Made by a program: the position numbers and the translations under genes. Below, piece after piece: positions 1 to 11,445 of a stretch of 64,000 bases of DNA; position 1 is the stretch's first letter; every line of letters starts with the position of its first letter. The stretch covers positions 124,001 through 188,000 of the forward strand of contig NAJO01000019.1 in NCBI GenBank assembly GCA_002077065.1, given 5' to 3'. Source of the stretch: Cryoendolithus antarcticus. Lineage: Eukaryota; Ascomycota; Dothideomycetes; Cladosporiales; Cladosporiaceae. Under the pieces are notes generated by a model that did not search any database, had not been told where the DNA came from, and was given only the letters and a program-made list of their open reading frames with translations.

Positions 1-1388
1 ACGCTCTCCTCTCGCAAGTCTCCTCCCTCAACGCCCTCCGCGAGAACAAGCGTACCGAGCAAAATCGTGTAGATACAGTACTGGATGACTGCTTCCAGCT
101 CATATCGCTCTTCTTCCTCACCATCGGGCGGAACAATGAAGCACCCGCTGTCTATTCGGCGGTGAGTACTGTCAAGCGGCTACTGGATCACTTGGCAGAA
201 GCGAAATTCTACAGTCCCACGGATCTGGATGGGATTGAGGGCCATATAGTCAAATGGGAGGGGAGCGTTGAGCGGCATCCGGATGACTCGGAACATATGA
301 TCACGTTGCTGAAAGCGAGGATTGCGGTTTGCAAGCAGACGTTACAGGAGTTGAGGGATGGGTTGAGTAGGCTGGATCCGCAGATGTTGGCGACGTATCA
401 GAAGCTCGTGAGCATATTGCGGAGTTTGTCGGCTTGCAATACGCGGTCGAGGGTGAGTGATTGATGGTGTTAGATGCTATGAGGTGAGGCTGATGAGAGT
501 GACAGTATCCAGAGCAAGAGGTCAAGGAGTTCGAAGCACAACTTCTGGAGATACAAGATGGACTCCACGAGACTCGCGATTCACATGTAGGCCAGAGCGC
601 AGAAGAAGTCTACGCCGACCGACTCGCAGCCATCAGATTGACAGAAGGTGGCGCGCGAGAAGGCGACGTCGTGGTCAAGAGTCTGCTCGCACGCTGTCTG
701 CTGTGGTGCGAGATCGTACAAGAAAAGTACCCCTACCATGCCCCTTCCACCTCCCTCACAGACGACTAACACAGCACGCAGGAAAGGCAAAATCGACGAC
801 CGTTTCGAGGAAGTCTACACCAAACTCCTCAAAATCCGCAACAACCTCGAGCAAATGAACCTCACGCACGCCTGGTCCCTGCGCGAAACAGATCTCTACT
901 CCTTCCAACGCCAGCTCGACCGCATAGACGAGTCGCGCGTCGAGGGAAATTTCCTAGATGCCCTCAATCGCCCCGCAGATCTCCACGCCCAGCGAACGCT
1001 GCTTTACCTCCTGCGCAAATCCTACGCCTTCATTTACCAGTACATTGTCTCCTCGGAACCCGTCTCGGAAGCGCTGCTGCCGATATATAACCAGCTGTTG
1101 ACGCTGAAGCGATGTCTTGTTGAAGTGCAAAATAATGGCGGCGTGGATAGTCCGAGGGAATTGTATCCTTACTCGATGAAGCTGAACAGTATTGATAACA
1201 TGAAGAAGGACGGGGCGTTTCGGATTGGCGATGAGATTCCTGAGGGGCAAGGGAGTTGTATCAGTTTGTTGGCGGAGTGCTTTGAGATGGCTTATGAGTT
1301 GAGGACGGAGGCGCAGGAGAAGGAGGAGGAGGCTGAGGAGCGGGCGCAGGCGCAGACGAATGGTGGAGTGGAGGTGGGAGGGAATTGA
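1..1388 (+). CDS. DUF2408 / UPF0662 family protein (5' partial)
   Basis: The gene enters from the left edge already in frame, so its start is missing. Exons are <1-452, 506-726 and 782-1388, joined by introns with GTGAGT...ACAG and GTACCC...GCAG ends that keep frame (phases 0 and 2). The protein is helical and soluble, with blocks such as LNALRENKR near the left edge and LLDHLAEAKFYSPTDL, and a second repeat-like block DRFEEVYTKLLKIRNNLEQM after intron 2. It ends in a Glu-rich tail. This is the pattern I recall for the fungal DUF2408 family (yeast YPL260W), cytoplasmic proteins of poorly known function. The family call is by memory of conserved blocks, not by a search. Confidence 0.8.
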
Positions 1389-1908
1389 GTAGTGGACGGA
1401 GCGATGAGGATGCCGTGAGGACTTACTGTACTTACGAGACGACGGTGAGGGGTGGTGGTTTAATTGCTTTGCACGGCGCTGGAGGCGCAATATATTTGTG
1501 GCTGATGAGGGCGGGCAGAGATATGGCTCACGGCCGCTGGGAGGGGAGGATGAATATGTTGAACAGCACTCATACCTTTATAGAGCGCGGCGGTGACGCG
1601 AGACACGAAGGTGCAGCTCATACTACAGCAAGTCCGGATGCGACTGATATCTGGAGCATCGAAGCTACGGTAGGTGGCTCCAATAACAGGGGCGAAGCGC
1701 ACTGTTTACGCAGAGCTGCGACGTCCTTCCTGCTTCTCTTTGGCTGGGCTTTTGTTGATGCTGCTCTGCTTGCTTTCTCCTTGGTCTCCTTCTCACTGCT
1801 CTATTTCAATAACGCGCATCGAGTACGAAGTACGTTATCTCAGCAGATTCAGCACATCGACATCCAACGAGAGAGACCCAGCATCCCCACACCAGCCCAA
1901 CCTCAACC
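1389..1908. other. Intergenic, 520 bases
   Basis: Lies between the DUF2408 stop and the start of the small secreted protein on the same strand. It should hold the terminator of one and the promoter of the other. The final 100 bases are pyrimidine-rich, as is common for fungal promoters. I see no gene or RNA here. Confidence 0.5.
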
Positions 1909-2510
1909 ATGCATCTCTCCACCGCCTCCGTACTCCTGACCTCCCTCCCCCTCGCCACCGCGCAGACCTCAACCTCGAACTCGCAGAAGCCCAGCCACAC
2001 AGGCACCATTACCCCCTCTGGTTGTGGTCCTCAAATCGACGGCATCATCCAGACATGCCTGATTGATTCCAACATCATCCTCGCCGCCTGCGACAAGACC
2101 GACTTCTCCTGTCTCTGCTCTCGAGCCGCAGCAGTCGCGGACTGCTACCTGAACTGCCCCACGGGTACGTCCTACCCACTCCTCCCACGAGAGGCTCCCT
2201 TCCAGCCGCTGACTACCCTCACTGCATAGCCCCTGGCCAAGAGCCACTCAAGGACGCCAGCAACACTTACTGCGCCAAGGCCGTGGACTTGCCTGTCGCG
2301 ACCGTCACGGAGACTTCGGCGAGTGTGGTTACGGAGGTGAGCGTTACTACGGGGTCGGGTGGGATGAAGGTCAATTTCGGTCCTGTGACGAAGGTTGATG
2401 GTGTGCGTGTGACTTCGAGTAGCGAGGCGGGTGCGCGCAAGGCAGGCGCTGGGGTGGTGTCTGGGGGTGGGGTGGTGGGTTTGGTGTTGGGGTGGGTGGC
2501 GCTGCTCTGA
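1909..2510 (+). CDS. Small secreted Cys-rich GPI-anchored protein (CFEM-like)
   Basis: Exons are 1909-2164 and 2230-2510; the intron starts GTACGT and ends CATAG, phase 1. The ATG at 1909 opens a signal peptide (about residues 1-19, cut after ATAQ). A mature Cys-rich module follows with eight cysteines, including the block CLCSRAAAVADCYLNC, then a Ser/Thr/Val-rich stretch and a hydrophobic tail ending in GWVALL, as expected for a GPI-attachment signal. CFEM and related small GPI proteins sit at the fungal plasma membrane or wall, some binding haem or acting as effectors. The cysteine spacing resembles CFEM but is not a textbook match, so function is left open. Confidence 0.82.
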
Positions 2511-3206
2511 GGGGCGGAGAGGGGATGTTGTGGGATGCGGATGTATGCTCGAGAGGGCTAGGGTAGGATGGAGTCATTGACATTGGGCAGCCTGGTGCCT
2601 TGGTTGTGTGTGCACGCAGGCTACTTTTGAGACGTATCGAAGGGTGGTGCCCTTATGGATGAGCGAGCGGATTGGTAATGTTCGAATGCAGAGCAACTCG
2701 TCGTTGTCTTCTCAAATGTCTCCTCGTAAAGCAACATGTACCAACGTCGTCGTACCGGATCGCTCCCGATCGATGCAAGACAATTATGCACCGCAGTGTC
2801 GCTTGAGGTTCCCCTTCGAAGATGTGGTGTTGCACACATTTTCGCTAAGATACTGAGCGTTTACCACCCAGGGTGTGGTAGAGGGTGCTGCGAGATGTAC
2901 CATCCGTCTGTCCTGCAAGTGCTTCGTCCGGCGAGTTGACCACTCTGCGTCGTTCAACATACACTCAGATTGATGGAAGATCAAGGGCATTGACGGCAAT
3001 ATGAAGCTTGTGCAGAGGCGTGATCGAATGTATCTATCCCAATGCTAGGTGGCGCGCTCAGGACAACCCCAGATTGGTACGAGAACCCCTTCTATCGTCT
3101 ACAGTCTATAATGCCAATAGTAGTACAGTAAGTCACGCTACCTCATACTTTCTATACCTCTGACGCCAGCGGATCGCCGCCGCGTATATTTTCCCCTCGC
3201 GTAACC
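2511..3206. other. Intergenic, convergent, about 700 bases
   Basis: Tail-to-tail gap between the secreted-protein gene and the MFS gene. Open frames here are short, mutually overlapping and without recognisable motifs. Only the two terminators are expected. Nothing else seen. Confidence 0.5.
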
Positions 3207-5201
3207 TCACGCCGCGCCGCCCGTCACCTTCTCTGCAGCTTCCTTGGGAAATTTCTTCCAGCTTCCCAACACACTGATGAGAGCCGCAGCACCGAAGCAA
3301 GCTGTGGCGATCGCGAACACAGCCTTCAATCCAATGACATAACCGTCAAGTATCGCTGGAAGTTGCTCCGCGGTGAAAGTCCTGCGAATCTCGGTTGCGC
3401 CAGTGCCTAGGATCTGAAAGGCGTCGACGTTTGGGAGAGATTGGCGGACGGAGAGCAGGAGCTTGTTGTTGAAGGCGCTCTGGGCAGCGGAAATCGTAAA
3501 GGCACCTCCAATAGTCAGAGAAAAATTGATGATCGCAGTGGCCTGCGAGATGTCTTCCGGCCTTGCGTGGATCTGGGCGTTGGAGAGGGCGCACTGGAAG
3601 GCGAAACCGATGCCAAAGCCAATTAGAATTTGGAAGCCGATCCACTTCCCGGTTGAGGTGTCCAAGTCCAGAGTATACAACAGCCCTGTCCCAATTGTCG
3701 CCAGTGCGGCTCCGCCTAGTTGGAGGGGAGGCGTGCGGCCGATAGCCATCTGGCCGATGCCTTGGAGAGGGGCTGCGATAGTGAGGGGTACAATCATGGC
3801 TAGCATGCGTACGCCGGCTCCGATGGGCGAGGCGTTCTTAACCGACTGGAAATAGATGGGCAGGTAGTACAGCGCGACGAAGTAGGCACCCGCAAATGGA
3901 AGCTGATCTCTCGTTAGCTGTCTATAGGAGCTTTCATGTTCGTGTACGAAGTGATTACCATATAGGCGACTCCGTTCCAGATGTAATTTTGCTTGAACTT
4001 TTCACAAACTTCGGTCAGTGTCTGGCCTAAAGCCGATCGCTATGGATGCCAGATTATCTTACCAAGCGCCATACAACCATGGCTCTCTCTCCCAACCACC
4101 ATTCCCAAGCACACCAGACGGTGAACATCGCGACGGATCCGACGAGCAGGCCGATGACAACGCTGCTACCCCAAGGATGGGTTTGGCCGCCGTACTGGAG
4201 GGCGAGAATATAGGAGATGATGATGCCACACATGAGCATCGCGCCGACAAGATCCAGTTGCAGTAGCTTTTCTTTCCAAGATGCCTCCACAGGCTTTGCG
4301 CTCGTGGGCACGACGAAGAAAAAGAACGTGAATACAGCGGCCAGTCCTCCGATGGGAAGATTCTGAACGATTTGTCAGCCTGCTGCATGCCAGTATTGCA
4401 GGCGTTATCAGCCTACAATGTAAAAGCACTGCGAGTATATTAGCATACTGTAAGCCAGATCACGTGACCATCACTTACCCATCGCCACGACACCTTATCC
4501 GTGAGAGCGCCACCTAGGAGAGGTCCACAAACTGCTGCGATACCGTACGTTGCGCCCACAAAGCCCAAGATCTTGGGCCGTTGATCGGGTTTCACGGCAA
4601 AGCCCACGATCGTGAAAATCCCCACTCCCATGCCAGAAGCACCAAGGCCCGCGATGGCTCGGCCGACGATAAGTGTCGTTGGATCTTTAGCGACGCCACA
4701 GACCAGGCTGCCTAGCTCGAAGAGAAGCATGGCGATGAGGTAGCAGAGCTTCAGCGGGAAGTACTTGAATAATTTCCCGTACGTGCTCTATTAACGCTGT
4801 CAGCCTGTGACCCACAGAGGATTATGTGGATTGGAGAATCACCTGAAAGGCTCCGAATGTAAGAAAATAAACGCTGCCATACCAGGCAACCTTGTTGAGA
4901 TCCTTGAAGTCGTCGGTGATCTTGGGGATGGCGACGCCGATGATGGTCTATCCGAAATCAGTATTCGTACAACACCAGGGACAGAAGGGCGACTTGCGTT
5001 GTCGAGTGCGATTAAAAACATGCCCATCCTCGATATTGTCAGTACATGTCACTGCTGTCCACGTGCAATCGAGACTTACATCAAGGAGGCAATCAAAACC
5101 ACCAATTTGAGACCGTGAACATACTCAGTCGATGCCTCATCTTGAGTCGTGTCTGGCTCGTGTATGCTTGAATCCTTCTCGGACTTCTCTAGTTCTGACA
5201 T
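3207..5201 (-). CDS. MFS efflux transporter (DHA2-like, 14-TM type)
   Basis: Eight exons on the minus strand: 5201-5080, 5028-4998, 4947-4843, 4787-4479, 4428-4417, 4362-4063, 3997-3959 and 3902-3207, giving 537 residues with every phase consistent. The start ATG (5201-5199) begins MSELEKSEKD, a short acidic cytosolic tail. Family signs are IPKITDDF after TM1, the GRAIAGLG motif, the antiporter-type block CGPLLGG, SWRWCFYINLPIGG, and YYLPIYFQSV in the second half. Such pumps export toxins, drugs or secondary metabolites at the plasma membrane in exchange for protons. Two oddities: the intron after exon 2 starts GCAAGT (GC-AG type), and exon 5 is only 12 bases (CFYI). The divergent Zn2Cys6 gene at 6676 is a likely regulator (inference). 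Substrate unknown. Confidence 0.9.
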
Positions 5202-6675
5202 CGCAGATGTTCGCGGCGGTGGGACTGCAAGTGATCGTGTGCGACAAGCAAGAGTCAGGTCAAAGTGACGTCGAACGACAGCCGCCGGGATTCGAGTGCA
5301 GCGATAGCGAGGGAATGTAGTTGCACAACACTTTGCCTATCGAACCTCCTTATACTGTACGCGGACGAAGTAAATGTGCGAGTCATCACCTCATACCGGA
5401 GGCAATCTCTATCTCCTTTGAGACTGCAACGGCCAGCACGAGCAGATATTCGTAAGCCACTCGGATAGAAGATTGACCAGTGCCCGAAACCCCCGGCTTT
5501 GCGAGTTCGTTATTGCACACATTCCGACCGTTGTATGAGATCCTTCGTCCGAGAGTGGAGCACGGAGAAAACACCGGTGGCCTATTAGAGTCTAGCCCAT
5601 TGTGCCCATGGCCTTGGTACTGAATGCGATGCATCCTGGTGGTAGATCTCTTCGAAGCCTGGTACTTGCTGCCTGGAGGACTAGTGTACTATCTGGGCCG
5701 CTGGTCATGTTGCTTGAACATAGTGCAGCTGATTATCTAGGTCAAGCCAACCTGGCAAGCGCCGAGGAGAGCTTGATCTTTACTCCAGCGATTGCAGTAT
5801 CATCAGTGTCGCGCACGCGTGATTGAGGTAGATCAGGACACCGCTCTACGATTCCAGCAAAGCTGACAATTCTTCTCGCGCTCGCATTCAGATTTTCACG
5901 AGCGTGATCGAAGTGGCGCCTGCAGACCATCCCAATGATTCCACACAGCCGCCATGACCACCATGACCGGGATGTCAAGGTTCGGCCGAAGCGCTCATGA
6001 AGGCTAGCGAATCATCACCAGGAAAGAAAATATTTCGAAAATGCTGTACCCGTGTTCTGGATCAAATATGCGCTAAATCTATCAAGAGGACCATTGCATC
6101 AAGCCAAACGTCGTAGAACATGGCTGTTTGGGATACTGGCCAGCTCGCAGGCCTGATCTGCAGCCTTTCATTGTCCATCACGTCCAGCATCGAGCAATAC
6201 ACGCTAGACAATAGCAATCTGCTATAGTCTTGGCGGTACAGACTTTTGAAACGATGATAATCTGGCTGACTCAACAGCTGCACGACGCTAAGTCACGTAG
6301 ACCGCATCACTCCGTGGTCGCTCGTCCGAGCCTCAGGTTCACCCTGCTCCGTTTCGCGTGCATTACATTTGAGGCTGAACTTGCACGACTTGGCCACGAT
6401 CAAGTCACCACGGAAGCATCACCCCACTGCAGCCGCGTCTCACCTGTGACATTCCTTGGGGGCTCGAGAAACGATCTGGTCCCGACCCGGATCTCCACGC
6501 TCTGTGAACGGAGTAGCTTCACAGCGTTCTGATCTACCGAAGCCCAATAGCTGTCTGAGGCTCTTATGTGCCATCGCTGAGCCGCAGCTCTGCATCTAAG
6601 CCCCCGTTTCACATAAGCTCCATCTCAGCAAAATCGTCACCGTTCCAGTGCTCTTTGCGACAGATCCGTAACAGC
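5202..6675. promoter_or_regulatory. Divergent intergenic region, MFS pump / Zn2Cys6 factor
   Basis: About 1.5 kb separates the two divergent starts, much longer than most gaps here. It should hold both promoters. Short open frames inside carry no motif I know. I could not pick out a confident CGG-type inverted or everted repeat by eye, so no operator is called. Confidence 0.45.
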
Positions 6676-8978
6676 ATGGTCGGCCACGCACCACAGGGAG
6701 AGAGCGGCTTTGGCATCCAATGGGCAAATATGTCGCCAGTTCCTGACGAGCCGAGCTTGAAACGGAGGAAGGTGAGAAAGGGAACGCATAGTTGCTGGGA
6801 ATGTCGCTCTCGTAAGATGTGCGGAGGCTGATAGCATCAGAACCTAGCATTTGTCGTGCTGACCCTTCGGCAGAAAATGCCTGTACGACTCACCGGATGA
6901 CCCATCCTGCATCACATGCAGAAAGCGTGGCTCGGAGTGCGTGAGCCAGGTGGACTCCGCTGCGCCTTCAGAGAGTACAGAGCGCAATGCTCGTATGGGC
7001 TTTGTCGGCGACAAGTCAGCCTTTGTCGTCAATCAAGGTAGCTCCGCAACATCGATCACGACGCACGCGTATGCTCCACTCACTCCAGAGTCACGGGCAT
7101 CACCTTTGCCTCTAGTACCGCGAGGAGGGGTTCGGGACGCCCTACTGTGCACTATTCCCTCACAGCATGATCTTCGCTTGCTTATGGACGAAGTTGGGCC
7201 ACGTCCCGCTTTGGACTACAGGTTTTGCAACCCAATCACGGAACAGAGCATCGATCCACGACTTGCGGTCGCTGCACTTTTATCACCCAATTCGCATCCA
7301 GTCTTACTAGCCAGACAAATGCTACGCTTCGCAGCGGCGTTGCAGAGCATCCCAAATTCGCAAACGATTCCGTCATTATCGCAGCATCAGTCCGTAACGA
7401 CCAAGAGCGTGATGGACACCGTGATCAAAGAGGTCAATTCCAATGATAACCTTCTAGGTACATTGGAGGGATTCGACAATCTGATCAGCGAAACGTTGTG
7501 GCACGTTGACTGCGGTCATCTTCGACGAGCATGGATCTCTTTGAGAAGGGCCGTCATGGTAGCACAACTTCTGGGACTCGATCGACCAGGAAGTCGTCGT
7601 TACAAGGTCTTAGATCGACACGAGTATCTAGATGCGGATGCGATGTATGAGTACGTTGTTCGCGTCGAGAGGGTGCTTTCGCTCCTACTCGGGTTACCGA
7701 CGAGCACGAACGGACTGAATCTAGGGCAATCGCTTCACGATGAAGTCGTTCCAGCGGCGCAAGATCAGATGACGATTGGAATGAGCGGGATCATTGTCAA
7801 GGTTCTCGCACGCAATCAACTCGGGGCTACACCACAGAACCTGGAGATGACGAGAACAATCGATCGTGATCTTATTGTGCTCGCTGAGTCAATGCCCCTG
7901 TCTTATTGGCAGCCTTTGAGTTTTACAGGCCTTGAACCAGCCTCTATGCAAGCCAATAACGAGTTGCGGCGCGGCTTTGCCCACGCTTGCTTCCACAGGT
8001 AACTAAAACCTCGAGGAGGCTGACCGAGACTGTTGCTGACGCGATGAGTGTAGCATGATCATCCAGCTCCACCTATCCCTGCTATTGAATCCTTGTGATG
8101 CCAAGCAAAGGACGTACTCCAAGATGGCCTGCGCGAGCGCCAGCCGCGAGCTTCTCAGCAAAGCCATCGTAATGCATTCAGTCTACCCCAGCTCTCGTGC
8201 TAGCGGCCGCATGATGCATGATTTTCTTGCTGCTATCGCCGGCTTGACTCTAATGTTAGCACACGCCACTAGCCACCATAACGAAGACGCAAATTTGTTG
8301 CGGCACCAGCGCGCGACTGATCGAGCTGCAGTACAGCGTGCTGTTGAGTGATTACAATCTATGCGTGAGGAACGCGAAGAAGCTCTTGCGCTGAAATGTG
8401 CAACATTGCTTCAGGATCTCCTAATAGTTGAAGACGAGATTGCAAAAGAACGCAATCGACCGGAAGCTGCAGCCGGAGTAAAGAGCCGAAGCATTCTTGT
8501 AATCAAGGTCCCGTATATCGGACATGTGACCATCTCCCACAAGGGCGTCGTTATGATGACACCGGCTGTTGCAGAACAGCTTGAAGAGTCGGACGAGGAT
8601 GTGACTATAGGCGGCCTCGGCAGTATCCGCGCGAGCTATCCTAATACGCCGGGCCACGAAGAAAGAGAGAGCGATTGCGACGCCCAGATTTCAGCCACTT
8701 CGCAGCCGATGTGCTGTGCGGCTCCGCGAAATCTGTCAAGTGGCGTGGAGACTGGCCAGCATAATCTTGCGATGCAAAAAGAGACTATGTTCCCCGATGC
8801 AGCTGCGGGCCTAGATGACTGGACATTCCAAGGCCTGGACACGGCGTTCTTCGATAGTCTGATGCGTGGATCGAATGATCCCCTGCCGGATGCGAGCTTA
8901 CAACAGTCGATTTGGGACACCAGGACCACTTGGCCTGGCAGGCACATGGACAGTACTTCTGCTCTGCCAGATACTTAA
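6676..8978 (+). CDS. Zn2Cys6 transcription factor, with in-frame TGA at 8349-8351
   Basis: Exons are 6676-6818, 6874-7998 and 8054-8978. The first intron splits the zinc cluster: using donor GTGCGG (phase 2) gives CWECRSRKIKC then CITCRKRGSEC, a perfect Cx2Cx6Cx9Cx2Cx6C binuclear cluster near residues 40-72. The middle region (LRRAWISLRRAVMVAQLLGL...LSLLLGLP) matches the fungal transcription factor homology domain, so this is a nuclear DNA-binding regulator. A TGA interrupts the frame at codon about 522, yet the downstream frame to 8978 stays open and helical. Either this is a nonsense change (read to the TGA it would stop early), or bases 8331-8414 are an 84-base intron (GTACAG...TTCAG) which restores frame and gives about 702 residues. 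Likely regulates the divergent MFS pump (inference). Confidence 0.72.
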
Positions 8979-9393
8979 AGCAGTAGAGTTAGCATCATCG
9001 CAGCTGTGACAATACATCACCGCTACCAGCACAACGAGATGCATAGCTGGATTTTGGCCAGAAGCATTCAGCTGGAAGAGCTTATTGTCGAGCTCAAGAT
9101 ATCTTCAATTTACATGCAGCTATCAACGGATGCGAGCCGGGTATTGTCTTCGGTGAGATTTGCATATGTCTTAGGCTGCTGTTACGCACTAAAGGCGTAA
9201 CCAGGAAATCGTGTTCGATGGTCATGATGAGGAAGACTTTGGAACGATCTACAACTTAACACTCTACCATACTACAAGCTGCCGATGCCAATCATGCTCG
9301 ACTGATGTGAGGATGCTCTGTCCATGCTATAGTGTCGGTGCGTACAGCGACTGACTGGAGTGCAATGAGCTTTCCGATGCCACATATATCCTA
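8979..9393. other. Intergenic, convergent, about 415 bases
   Basis: Gap between the Zn2Cys6 gene and the decayed BTB-like locus. No open frame with recognisable content and no RNA gene seen. Confidence 0.45.
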
Positions 9394-11025
9394 CTACCAA
9401 CTATCTGGAGTCGGGTGCAGCACCCACTCGTACTCGCCGTCCGCGCTGGTGAGCTCCTCGTCATCGCGAATCGCCGACACCACGTAATCATCAAAAAATT
9501 CGTCAAGCTCCTTAGTGATCTCGTGCTCCGCCTGACCAGTGGTCTCATCATCCTTGGCAACGTTCTTTCGCCCCAGCGCAGACATCCTCGTCGAGGGCAG
9601 CCACTTTCAGCGCTTCGATCAGCTGGGTATCGCCATCAGCATGGAAGCTGACATAAGGAACAGAGCAAGGCGGCTTTTCCAGAAGTGAGTTCCCGGGGAT
9701 CTAGTTGTAGGAGGCGTCTGCGAGGGCAAAGTCACATTCTCCGGGCTGCAGTACGACATTGAGCTGAGATTCGGTGATGTCGACCATATCGTGTTTCGGG
9801 AGCAGTGCAACCATATCGTAGCACTTCGAGACCTCACCCCATTCGGCGGCGATGGAGCCGCGTTGGAGGTATTTGAAGATGCAAACGGCGAGGTTGACAA
9901 TGATGGTATTCAGGTAGAAATGAGCGAGCTCTTAGCATCCATCGAAGTGGACAGCTCTGCGAAGGTACGGGAAGCAGGCTTTGTAGGTCGAGGCGTTCAA
10001 CACTTCGTCAAGCTCCCCTGTGAAGGCAGCGACACTCATCTCAGATGTGCCATCGGTATGAACATTGTCGATAATACTGCGGACGAAGTCGACGACGGCC
10101 CTGAGGGTCTTCGTCTTGAACAACTTAGTAAGTGGGTACGCCTTGTCACGGATAGCCGCGTAGTGCTTGCTGTTCAGATTGCCTCCGTAGACGTAGCGAG
10201 TCAGCACAAGTACGTGAAGATTGGTGTGGGGGAGCATGAAGGGGAGACTTGCGGTGAACAATACGCCCGGCAGTCAATTTCGCACGTAACACTGAACTTA
10301 TCGCCACCAGGATGTCGAAACTCTCGCCGATGAGGAAGTCGTACACGTCAACTTTGGCAAGGGAGCGAGGGAATAAGCGAGCAGAAATTGTGGTTGGCGC
10401 GGGAACGTTATTGTCGGCCGGCGCAGCCATGGCGGAGGGACGGAGGCAGTCGGTGCGCTGGTGGACTGGTATCGGGACCTTTCGACTGGTGGTTGCGGCT
10501 TGAACGGCAAGTTCTGACGGGATGTTGCCCGTGCTTGATTTCAGTGAGCCGAGTAGGGGTAGGGAAGCGTGAGTAGCATCGCGAGGATCATAATGCTTAA
10601 GCTGATGATGTTGCGCATGTCGCTGCTGGTACTGCTCATGCTGTTCGAGAGGAGTAGTATGGCACTCGTTCGCAACAGCCTGCTTCTCATTGCGCTTAGT
10701 ATGAACAGACGCTTTGCCCTGTTGCGGCGTGGAGGCCGACTTGGATCCGGAGGCTGCCTGCACAGAAGCAGGGCGTGTCTCGGCATTGATCTCCCGAGAG
10801 ATAGGTCGTGGGCCCATTGCTAATGCGGAAGGCTGCTGCTCCGGCTGGGATTCCTGCTGTAGCTGCAACAATGGGATCAGCCAAGACGTGAGACACAACA
10901 TGCGTGGAGGGAATTACATTGTGCTGATGGTACTGAGGTGGCCTCTGGGCGACTCCGGCACGGTAATTGGCGTAGAACCGCACTTGCTGGACAGGAGTCT
11001 CGGTGGACTCGCAGTTGTGTTGGGA
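9394..11025 (-). pseudogene. Decayed BTB/POZ-like gene
   Basis: Read on the minus strand. A likely exon 11025-10918 (ending YHQHN) is spliced by GTAATT...TTGCAG to an exon from 10862 coding a long Gln/Ser/Pro-rich, low-complexity N-terminus, then VDVYDFLIGESFDILVA, which looks like the entry of a BTB domain. From about 10270 the meaningful frame shifts to one reading LTRYVYGGNL, KAYPLTKLF and YLRRAVHFDGC, typical of the second half of small fungal BTB proteins. That frame is cut by TAA at 9934-9932 and TAG at 9703-9701, and the acidic C-terminus (ending HPTPDSW, stop near 9394) is in another frame. The centre of the BTB fold is missing. I read this as a pseudogene; unusual introns could rescue part of it. 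No clear initiator ATG found. Confidence 0.45.
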
Positions 11026-11445
11026 CTGAAATGAGTGGTACTATCAGTGAAGCAGTCACTGCGCCACCTGCTCGCTCGGCTGATTGACTCGCGGGCACCC
11101 GGCAACCTGCTAGGAAAGCTGGGCTCGTTCGCTCCTACCGTGAGTCGCTGAAGTGAAGGATGACGACCCTACGCAATGAGGCGGTCACAGCTAGCCGCGA
11201 AATCCGAATGCACGAAGTACATCCACAGCGCCATACTAGAGACCGCGTAACACTTGGGCTAGATCAATGCTCGAGGTCTGTGGTCAGACGTTCGTCTTGA
11301 AGCTTCGCTCAGTCCGCCAACGGAGTTGTGCATGGCGAAAACGCTCGGATTTGCCCGATCTAAGTACGCCCCCACCACCGTATGTGAGCCGAATTGAAGA
11401 AGTGTACTTATTGCTCTGATACCTTCATGAGGCCCATACCTCTTT
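11026..11445. other. Intergenic, about 420 bases
   Basis: Between the 3' end of the Cex1-like gene and the broken BTB-like locus, both on the minus strand. Nothing recognised apart from expected flanking signals; the 5' end of the BTB-like locus could extend into it. Confidence 0.4.
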
